64,000 nt of DNA from DSWT01 sp035420085 (lineage in GTDB: Bacteria > Chloroflexota > Anaerolineae > B4-G1 > SLSP01), in the NCBI GenBank assembly GCA_035420085.1, contig DAOLUH010000003.1, positions 141,118 through 205,117 on the forward strand, given 5' to 3'. Each line of letters begins with the position of its first letter. Position 1 is the first letter of the stretch. Of the stretch, positions 11,896-18,273 are shown in pieces. The notes beneath the pieces were generated by a model that worked only from the letters and a program-made list of their open reading frames with translations, was not told the DNA's origin and searched no databases. The position numbers and the translations under genes were made by a program.

Positions 11896-12174
11896 TCAGC
11901 CCACAATCACATACTCCATCGTGGGCGTCACCGTGGCCCGGCCTAACGTCCCGATCCGTGGCACACACTGTTCGCACAACAGGTAAAACCGCACGTCGTC
12001 CTCTTTCTCTACGATCAACGCTTTCAGGCGCGCGTAAAGCTTGTTCAAATCCTGGGGTTTGAGCCGGCACTCGAAGACGCTGTACTGCACCCGCGTCCCA
12101 AACCCTTCCAGCGTCTTCATCACCTTGCGCCGCCGCTTGTCCTGGGGAATATCATAACTCACGACCACGAACAT
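11896..12174 (-). CDS. cas2: CRISPR-associated protein Cas2
   Basis: 92 aa, normal Cas2 length. It begins MFVVVSYDIP, with the conserved Asp8 at the end of the first strand, and continues KVMKTLEGFGTRVQYSVFEC, a typical Cas2 stretch. Cas2 dimers hold two Cas1 dimers together in the spacer integration complex. The start at 12174 is chosen because GAGG lies 6 bp before it and the fold begins there; a longer in-frame extension to 12354 is not Cas2-like. It is the last gene of the minus-strand adaptation series and lies 14 bp after the RNase HI gene. Confidence 0.93.
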   Translation of the reverse strand: MFVVVSYDIPQDKRRRKVMKTLEGFGTRVQYSVFECRLKPQDLNKLYARLKALIVEKEDDVRFYLLCEQCVPRIGTLGRATVTPTMEYVIVG

Positions 12175-12188
12175 GACGCACCTCGCTG

Positions 12189-12614
12189 CTAGGGTCCGGT
12201 ATGAATCTGGCCTTGCAACGCCTCGTTCGCCAACGCATCCGCCAGCCGGTTGCGCAGGCGCGGGACGTGGTGGTAGGTGACGCGCCGCAGCCGGCGCGCC
12301 GCGTGGCACGCCCGCCGGTGCCACGGGCGCAGCGATTGCGCGTGAACGCCACACTCGCCGTTCATCTGCCCCACCACCACCGCGCTATCCAGATAGACGC
12401 AGAGATGCTGCGGTTTCATCGGCGCCGCCAGTTCCAACGCCAGCATCAGACCGGCATACTCGGCCTCATTGTTGGTCATCCGTTCCAGCCGCCGGTTCCC
12501 CCACCGCACAATCTGACCATGCTCATCCAGCAGGACCACACCAACGCCGGTCGCGCCGTCGCCGTCGCCAATCGCCCCGTCAGCATAAGCGATCAATGTA
12601 TCAGGTTGGCTCAT
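12189..12614 (-). CDS. rnhA: Ribonuclease HI in the adaptation module
   Basis: 141 aa, a complete RNase H fold. The four catalytic acids are visible: Asp12 (AYADGA), Glu50 (TNNEAEYAGL), Asp76 (VYLDSAVVV) and Asp126 (RNRLADALANEA). RNase HI cuts the RNA strand of RNA-DNA hybrids. The start codon overlaps the stop of the upstream RemA-like gene (ATGA), so the two are translationally coupled. Its place between cas1 and cas2 and near a reverse transcriptase suggests it removes RNA from cDNA hybrids during spacer capture; this role is inference. It could also be an ordinary housekeeping-type paralogue captured in the operon. Confidence 0.88.
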   Translation of the reverse strand: MSQPDTLIAYADGAIGDGDGATGVGVVLLDEHGQIVRWGNRRLERMTNNEAEYAGLMLALELAAPMKPQHLCVYLDSAVVVGQMNGECGVHAQSLRPWHRRACHAARRLRRVTYHHVPRLRNRLADALANEALQGQIHTGP

Positions 12615-12973
12615 CTCATTACCCCCTCATCATTTGCCCGCTCCGTGCTCCCATCCGTGGTCTCATTCGTGGTCGCCATTGCCCCACTGCCGATCGGCGG
12701 CGCAGTAACGTTCGCGCGGCGTCTCTCCTCTTCAACGGTTACGCCGTTGATACGTTCCAGCAGCACCTGAGGCGCGAGCGGCACCGTGACGACGTGCCCA
12801 CTGTCCAGAATGGCGACCGCGCGACAGGGCCGTCCGAACGTAAGATCAACCAATTGCCCCGCCCCGACCGCCGCGATCAACCGGCGAATCGGAGCCGAAT
12901 CCGCTTTTGCCAACGCGATGATCCGGTCGGCGGCAAAATAGCCGCCTTTGCCAACGTCAATCCATGATTCCAT
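12611..12973 (-). CDS. RemA/DUF370-like DNA-binding protein
   Basis: 120 aa. The first 80 residues (MESWIDVGKGGYFAADRI, then SAPIRRLI, LVDLTFGRPCRAVAILDSGHV) align with RemA/DUF370, whose members have a fixed pattern of I-x-x-G, A-x-R-I-I-A, S-A-P-I-R-R and G-R-x-x-R-A-V-x-x-x-D-S. RemA of Bacillus is a ring-forming DNA-binding protein that recognises direct repeats. The remaining 40 residues are low-complexity and probably disordered. Start chosen at 12973 because GGAGGT sits 8 bp upstream; in-frame ATGs further up lie in repeat DNA. In this place an architectural role at the CRISPR leader, like IHF in other systems, is attractive but unproven. Confidence 0.75.
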   Translation of the reverse strand: MESWIDVGKGGYFAADRIIALAKADSAPIRRLIAAVGAGQLVDLTFGRPCRAVAILDSGHVVTVPLAPQVLLERINGVTVEEERRRANVTAPPIGSGAMATTNETTDGSTERANDEGVMR

Positions 12974-12984
12974 TGTGCGCACCT

Positions 12985-13078
12985 CCATTGAGAGTAGTTG
13001 AAAGTTCAAAGTTGAAAGTTGCCACCCGCAACTCGCCACTCGGCACTCGCAACTCTTAACTCGCCACCTGCTACTCGC
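12985..13078. repeat. Iterated intergenic micro-repeat between remA-like gene and cas1
   Basis: The gap is built from degenerate short iterations: GTTGAAAGTT-type units (to about 13020), then ACTCGC/CAACTCGCCA-type units up to the cas1 stop. The two halves are partly inverted relative to each other. Similar iterated elements occur at 14096, 15033, 53861 and 60602. Confidence 0.7.
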
Positions 13079-14077
13079 CTACTTGATCCGCAGGGGTTGG
13101 TAAGCCGGATCTTCCCCCCGGATAAAGCGCGCCATCTGCCGCGCCTGAAGCTCAAAAGCCTGGCGATAAGTCGTGCGCCCGCCGGCCAGCGGATGACTCA
13201 CCAGCGTTTGCAGGCGTTGTTCGTAGGCTTCCAGAACCACGCGCACGCCATTTTCGCCCAATTCCACACGGGATTCTGGCCCGTTACTCCGTTGAAAATT
13301 CTCCGGCGCCAACTGTTTGTTGGTCACAATGTCGAGGAACATCGAATCCACGATCACGGGACGCAGTTCCTCCATCAAGTCCAGCGCCAACGCGGGGCGG
13401 TCGTACCCCAAAACGTGGAAGAACCCAAAGTAGGGGTCCAGCCCCACCATCTGGATCGCGGCGCTGACATCCTTCAACAGCAGCGTGTAGCCGAAGCTCA
13501 ACAGCGCGTTCGCCGGATCGGGTGGGGGATGATAGGCGCGTTTGGTAAATCCCCAGGCGCTGGGCAGCAGCGTCCGCATGGCCTCGAAGTAGAAAGCAGC
13601 CGCCTTGCCCTCGAAACCACGCAGACTATCCAACGCCGTGGAAGCCACCGCTTGTCGCCCCATCGCCATCATCCCGTCCAGCGCCCGTTGCGCGCCTGGG
13701 ACGCGCTCGGCCCGACGCTGCAACACCACCCGTTGGTTGGCGACCTTGACCTCGACAATCGCGCTGGCCACGGCCAACGCCTGGCGCTCGTCGCTGGCGA
13801 TGCGCATCTGCTGGTGTCGCAACTGCGCCATCTTCGACTCATTGCGCACCAATCGCCCCCGGAATTTTCCATACGTGCTCATATAGACCACGTCAATCCC
13901 CCGATCCAGCAGCAGCGCCGCTGCCGGGGTGGTCAACTGCACGTTGCCGATGAGGGCCAGTTGGCTCAAGTGGACCAGCGGGATCGCGCTCAACTCCTTG
14001 TGTTCCAACGTCACCCGCAGCCGCTCGCCATCGCGGCGAATCACCGCCCCCTGTTCACGCACATATACCGTTCCCAT
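13079..14077 (-). CDS. cas1: CRISPR-associated endonuclease/integrase Cas1
   Basis: 332 aa, full length. The metal ligands are present: Glu156 (RGFEGKAAAFYF), His221 (GFFHVLGYDRP) and Glu236 (LDLMEELRP). Cas1 with Cas2 inserts new spacers at the leader-proximal repeat. GGAGGTG precedes the ATG at 14077. The RT gene ends 40 bp upstream, so Cas1 and RT are separate but adjacent proteins rather than the RT-Cas1 fusion known from other type III systems. This is the only cas1 in the window and presumably serves both arrays, which share one leader type. Confidence 0.96.
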   Translation of the reverse strand: MGTVYVREQGAVIRRDGERLRVTLEHKELSAIPLVHLSQLALIGNVQLTTPAAALLLDRGIDVVYMSTYGKFRGRLVRNESKMAQLRHQQMRIASDERQALAVASAIVEVKVANQRVVLQRRAERVPGAQRALDGMMAMGRQAVASTALDSLRGFEGKAAAFYFEAMRTLLPSAWGFTKRAYHPPPDPANALLSFGYTLLLKDVSAAIQMVGLDPYFGFFHVLGYDRPALALDLMEELRPVIVDSMFLDIVTNKQLAPENFQRSNGPESRVELGENGVRVVLEAYEQRLQTLVSHPLAGGRTTYRQAFELQARQMARFIRGEDPAYQPLRIK

Positions 14078-14095
14078 CCTTCACCTCCCCTGACT

Positions 14096-14117
14096 CGTAA
14101 TTCGTAATTCGTAATTC
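14096..14117. repeat. CGTAATT tandem micro-repeat between RT and cas1
   Basis: Three perfect tandem copies of a 7-bp unit (CGTAATT) fill the short gap just after the RT stop codon. Confidence 0.8.
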
Positions 14118-15017
14118 TTATCTATTGAGCGCGAACTGCTCGTTGCGCAGGAAGAACACGCCCAGATAACTGAACCCCTCGTCAAAATGCACCAGCCGCG
14201 TCTTGCGCGGATTGAGCTGCAAGCGTAAACGGCGCAACACGTGTTCCGCGACCTCCAACGCCGTCGCCGCCTCCTGGCGTTTGCGGCACAGAATGACGAA
14301 GTCGTCGGCAAAACGCACCAGCCGGCCATCCCGCACCCGCCGCGTGATCTCCACATCGAATGGGTGCAGGTACAGGTTTGCCAGCACCGGCGTGATGACT
14401 CCCCCTTGCGACGTGGCTGCTTTGGTGGGGCGTCCACTCGCCGGATTCTGCACGCGCGCGTTCAACCACTTGTCAACCAACGTCACCAGGACATCCTCGT
14501 GGACGTGCGCGCGCACCTGGGCCATCATCTGGCGATAATCCAGGCTGCCGAAGCAATCCTCGATATCGGCATCCACGACCCAGCGGTACCCCGCATCGCG
14601 CGCGGCAGTGATGACCCTGGCCGCGTCGGCTACTGCGCGGCCAGGGCGAAACCCGTAGCTACAGTCCAGGAACAGCGGTTCCAGCAGGGGCACCAGCGCA
14701 TCATGCACCACGCGCTGTGCGATGCGATCGCGCAAGGCCCAGATCGCCAGGGGACGCAATCCACCATCCGTTTTGGGGATCAAGATGCGCTTGACCGGCA
14801 GCGGCTCGTAAACTCCTGTTTCCAGTTCACGCCGCAGGTCTTCCAGATTCCGGTCCAGACGCTGCGCGAATTGCCGAAAAGTAACGCCATCCACGCCCGG
14901 CGTTGGCCCATTGTGCCGCACACTCTGCCAGGCGCGGGACATGGCTTCGGGCGAGAACAACGTCGCGCGTTCCGGTAGATTTGCCTCTGTCTTTTGCCGT
15001 TTACGTAGCATCATCAT
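14118..15017 (-). CDS. CRISPR-associated reverse transcriptase, group II intron-like
   Basis: 299 aa containing RT motifs 1-7 only. Visible are the fingers motif LIPKTDGGLRPLAI, the palm DADIEDCF (149-156), SQGGVITPVLANLYL (203-217) and the catalytic FADDF (236-240), followed by KTRLVHFDEGFSYLG. There is no maturase (X) or endonuclease domain and no intron RNA around it, so it is not a free group II intron. RTs of this lineage are fused or adjacent to Cas1 in type III systems and let spacers be acquired from RNA. GGAGG lies before the first of three ATG codons at 15017. The catalytic Asp pair is intact, so it is probably active. Confidence 0.93.
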   Translation of the reverse strand: MMMLRKRQKTEANLPERATLFSPEAMSRAWQSVRHNGPTPGVDGVTFRQFAQRLDRNLEDLRRELETGVYEPLPVKRILIPKTDGGLRPLAIWALRDRIAQRVVHDALVPLLEPLFLDCSYGFRPGRAVADAARVITAARDAGYRWVVDADIEDCFGSLDYRQMMAQVRAHVHEDVLVTLVDKWLNARVQNPASGRPTKAATSQGGVITPVLANLYLHPFDVEITRRVRDGRLVRFADDFVILCRKRQEAATALEVAEHVLRRLRLQLNPRKTRLVHFDEGFSYLGVFFLRNEQFALNR

Positions 15018-15032
15018 CCCTCACCTCCACAA

Positions 15033-15060
15033 TAGTCGGTTAGTCGTTAGTCGGATAGTC
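15033..15060. repeat. TAGTCGG micro-repeat before the RT gene
   Basis: Four degenerate copies of TAGTCG(G/T)(T/A) lie in the gap between the GTPase stop and the RT ribosome site. Same class as the repeat at 14096. Confidence 0.7.
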
Positions 15061-15085
15061 TTCTTCCGTTGAAACTCGCTGCGCG

Positions 15086-16216
15086 CTATGCGGCGGTCTC
15101 GTGGCTCTTGCGCCGGAACAGAGTGCGCCATTTGCCATGTGTGATTTGCAATTTGCATCTGGCCCATGCCCGCGGGAACACGCCAAGCCAGCACCGTATC
15201 CGCGCGCCTATGACGTTGCGCCACACATGCCCCACCAATTCCCGCGCGCGTTGTGGCGTCACCTGCCCATCGAAGTAGGCCAGCGCCGTCTGCCCGATCA
15301 CCCACGCGGTCATCGCTCCCAACAGGCCACTCACCAGCCAGCCCAGAATCGGCACGGCCTTGACCGCCTGCTGCGCCAGAACGCGCAACGCCATACTGCC
15401 GGCCCCCGCCAGGACAAATTCCTTGCAGTAATCGCTGGACGGCAACTGTCCGTACATCGCCGCGACGCGGGCCACCAGCCCCACCTGCGCGCCGAGTTGC
15501 ACCGGCAAATCCAACAAGGGCACCGGCGCGATGGAAACCAGGCCGCAGACCAACGTCGTGCGGAGGATCATCCGTTGCGCCAGTATCCGCCGGAACGTCG
15601 CAATCTCACGCCCCAAGGGGACGGCTAACCGCGGGCACAACTCCACCATCCGCGACAGGAAGTTCAAGTGCATGGCTTCCGGCGCGTAGGCCGACACGGG
15701 CATAACGGAAACACCCAGTCGGTATTCCGCCGCTGCAAGCGCTTCCTCCAGGTGTCCATCCCACAAGTCGGCCTTGCTCCACGCGACCATCAACGGATGT
15801 CCCAACGCCTGAAGTCGGGTGATCCACCGGAAATCGTGCGGCGGCACAACGTTTTGGCGCGTCAGCGTATCCGACGTCTCCGCCGCGCCATCCAGCAGAT
15901 AGACGAGTAACGTGGCGCGTTCCAGATGCTCCCACAGCAGCGGGTCTTCATCAACCTGCGTGGGCAGGTCAATGAGGGTGAACAGCCCCAGGGGTTCCTC
16001 AATCGTTGCGTCAGGCGCACCCAACCTGGGGGCCGGCGCGACGGGGGCGATCCCGCGCAGGCAGTCGTAAAGAGTGGATTTGCCGGCAGCGCCCATCCCC
16101 AAAAGCACGATTTCAGCGCGCGCCTCCGCCTCCACTTCGTAGCGCACGCCGCCCCAGTCAAAGCCGTCTACCCAACGCCGTGGCGACACCGCAATGTTAT
16201 CCTCGTAATCCATCAT
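15086..16216 (-). CDS. P-loop GTPase with C-terminal DUF697 domain
   Basis: 376 aa. The N-terminal G domain has a Walker A (GMGAAGKST, 40-48), a switch-like TLIDLPTQ and a WSKADL stretch in the place of NKxD. The second half (VSIAPVPLLDLPVQLG, then PILGWLVSGLLGAMTAW) is a DUF697/YcjF-like hydrophobic helical domain that can sit in or on the membrane. The start at 16216 has AAGGAGG 6 bp upstream; the longer frame to 16345 would overlap the neighbour. It follows a 657-aa unknown and a tubulin-like protein and precedes the RT gene, all on the same strand. GTPases of this type are used in dynamic membrane or stress systems. Its link to spacer acquisition is only by position. Confidence 0.72.
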   Translation of the reverse strand: MMDYEDNIAVSPRRWVDGFDWGGVRYEVEAEARAEIVLLGMGAAGKSTLYDCLRGIAPVAPAPRLGAPDATIEEPLGLFTLIDLPTQVDEDPLLWEHLERATLLVYLLDGAAETSDTLTRQNVVPPHDFRWITRLQALGHPLMVAWSKADLWDGHLEEALAAAEYRLGVSVMPVSAYAPEAMHLNFLSRMVELCPRLAVPLGREIATFRRILAQRMILRTTLVCGLVSIAPVPLLDLPVQLGAQVGLVARVAAMYGQLPSSDYCKEFVLAGAGSMALRVLAQQAVKAVPILGWLVSGLLGAMTAWVIGQTALAYFDGQVTPQRARELVGHVWRNVIGARIRCWLGVFPRAWARCKLQITHGKWRTLFRRKSHETAA

Positions 16217-16259
16217 TTTGCCCCTCCTTAACCTGCCAACCGCTCGCGCGGCAATGCGC

Positions 16260-18233
16260 CTAAACACCGGGGACTCCCCAACGCAGTGAGACAACGGCCA
16301 ACTGCTGTGGGCTGTCCAACGGCGCCGCGTTGACTTTCTCGCCACTTTCTGCGCACACCGCCACGCCCTCCGTCGCGGTCAGCCATACGGTCATTGCATC
16401 CGACAAAGCGCGCTCGGCGTCCGATAGCGTGGTGGGATCCCATCGCCAAAAGGGGCGCGCCTGCGCCAGCAATTCTTGCAGCCACACCTTCCGGGCTGGC
16501 GGCTCTGGAAAACGTCGCGCGACGATTTCCCAGATCGAGATGTCCCGCAACGGCGCGGCCAGCGCGTTGAGCCACCGGTTCACCGCTTCCTGTTCCGGCA
16601 AATCCGCGCTCAGAAAGCCGGAGAGCGGTCCCCACGTTTGCCGGAACGCGGCCAGGAGCGCGTCGTGCGCCGGTAGGTGTTCGGCGATCAGCGCCGTGAG
16701 CAGCGCCTGCGGATCATCGGGCAGCAGCAGCGACGCTTCCGGCCACGCCGGAAAGGCTGGCTCGAGCGCCAACAGGCGCTCAAGCCCCTGCGCGACGCGC
16801 TCAACGGCTGCCTGATTTTGTTCCAGCAGCGCGTCAACCTGGCCGTAGACGATTAGCGTTTGCTGCATCTGGCGCAGCGTCACACTCGCGCCGACGACAG
16901 CCGCGCACACTTGCATATAGCGCGTGTACTGTTCTTGTATCCTGCGCCAGTTTTGATAGAGTTGGATGACCTGCAATGGCCGCTGGATCAAGCGGAACAG
17001 GCTGCCCAGCGAACGGCGCGGCATGGCAGCCAGGCGCGCCTGAAGGGTCGTCCATACCTGTTCCTTCATCTTTTCCAGGTGCGTCAGGCTCTCCTGCGCT
17101 TCCTGCTCGCGTTCCTCGGCGGCGATCACCCACGTTTCCAGCGCGTGGCGGAAAGCCTGTAGCGCGTGTTGGGCCATCACGACGCCACCGTCATCGAGAA
17201 GTTGCGCGAGCGTGTGAGCGAGATTCGCGCCGCACGTGGCGCTGCTCTTCCGCGTCAGCGCGGCCCAGGCGGCCTCGTGTCCATCCAGCAGCGCTGTCCA
17301 GCTTTGCACCGCTTCGCGCCACCGCGCCACACATTCGTGTTCGCGGTGATCTCCTGGCCCAATCACCTCCCAGAACTCAGGAGGCGCGGGCGCTTTGATG
17401 TCGAGTGAGGTGATCGCTGCCAGTTCACGCGGCGTGAGCTGCCCCGCCAGGAGCGCCGGCGCCGGCGTCATGCGCGCGAACAGTTCCGCCATATCGGCGT
17501 CCGTGTCGGATTTTTCGCGCAGCGCCGGGAGCAACAATGCCCTTAAGTGCTGCGCGCCGTGCGCTTGCGCTACTTCTCCCGGCCAGGCCAGCCATACCAG
17601 GCCAAAGGTAGCCCAGTCCTGCGCTTCCATCATGCTGTCGTGCGTCACCCACAGGGGAACGTCGCGCAGGGGCGTGCAGGTGTGCAGGAGCAGAAAGCGC
17701 GCGATGTGTTCGTAGAGCGTCGCCGGACTATCCAGGGCCAGTCCGGCTTCGTTGACCGGCATGACCTGAAAGCACGGCCCGCTGAATATCGGCGGCGTTG
17801 TGGTCGATAGCAGCCTGGCGGGACTCGTTGGGCGGTCCGCTTCCGCAAGACCTTCCCGGACGATGATGCCCATTGTCAACGCATCGTTGCCCAAAAGCGC
17901 ATCGGCGCGTTGACCGGCCAGGCGCGCGATGGCCTGGACGGCTTCCGCCGGCGCACCCACGGCCCAGATGGCGAGTTCCTCCAGACGATCGGGACTGATC
18001 CCCATCGCCAACAGAGTGGGGCGGTGCGACAGCCGCGAGATATCGTGGAGCGCCGCATCGATCGTTGCCGCGTCTTGCTCGCTCTCCGCCGGGTCCAGCT
18101 GCCGCGCCGCCACGACGGGCGGATTTCCCCACGCTTCGAGCATGGCGGTCAAGTGCGCGTTGATCGCCGCGCCGCTCTCGCCGCACGTCAGCACCAGGGT
18201 ACGTTGCAAGGTTGGTTTTAGCTTGTCGTCCAT
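16260..18233 (-). CDS. Unknown 657-aa partner of the tubulin-like protein
   Basis: I do not recognise the family. The protein starts with a Rossmann-like strand-loop (LVLTCGESGAA, residues 13-23) and a predicted alpha-beta region, then a long charged helical part (about 360-520, EEREQEAQESLTHLEKMKEQ and RRIQEQYTRYMQ) that looks like coiled coil. No transmembrane helix or Walker A is seen. AGGAG lies 6 bp before the ATG at 18233; the 109-codon upward extension overlaps the tubulin gene in another frame and is an artefact. Its gene lies 40 bp after the tubulin-like gene and 43 bp before the GTPase, suggesting one functional set of four with the VWA protein. It could be a diverged tubulin-like subunit or an adaptor. 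Confidence 0.6.
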   Translation of the reverse strand: MDDKLKPTLQRTLVLTCGESGAAINAHLTAMLEAWGNPPVVAARQLDPAESEQDAATIDAALHDISRLSHRPTLLAMGISPDRLEELAIWAVGAPAEAVQAIARLAGQRADALLGNDALTMGIIVREGLAEADRPTSPARLLSTTTPPIFSGPCFQVMPVNEAGLALDSPATLYEHIARFLLLHTCTPLRDVPLWVTHDSMMEAQDWATFGLVWLAWPGEVAQAHGAQHLRALLLPALREKSDTDADMAELFARMTPAPALLAGQLTPRELAAITSLDIKAPAPPEFWEVIGPGDHREHECVARWREAVQSWTALLDGHEAAWAALTRKSSATCGANLAHTLAQLLDDGGVVMAQHALQAFRHALETWVIAAEEREQEAQESLTHLEKMKEQVWTTLQARLAAMPRRSLGSLFRLIQRPLQVIQLYQNWRRIQEQYTRYMQVCAAVVGASVTLRQMQQTLIVYGQVDALLEQNQAAVERVAQGLERLLALEPAFPAWPEASLLLPDDPQALLTALIAEHLPAHDALLAAFRQTWGPLSGFLSADLPEQEAVNRWLNALAAPLRDISIWEIVARRFPEPPARKVWLQELLAQARPFWRWDPTTLSDAERALSDAMTVWLTATEGVAVCAESGEKVNAAPLDSPQQLAVVSLRWGVPGV

Positions 18234-18273
18234 GATCAACTCCTGTTGTGCCAATCCTGAATGGCGTGCCTGT

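Noticed and set aside
14118..15017. Group II intron instead of a CRISPR RT
   Set aside because: No maturase domain, no intron domain V-like sequence nearby, and the gene lies within the cas1 series.
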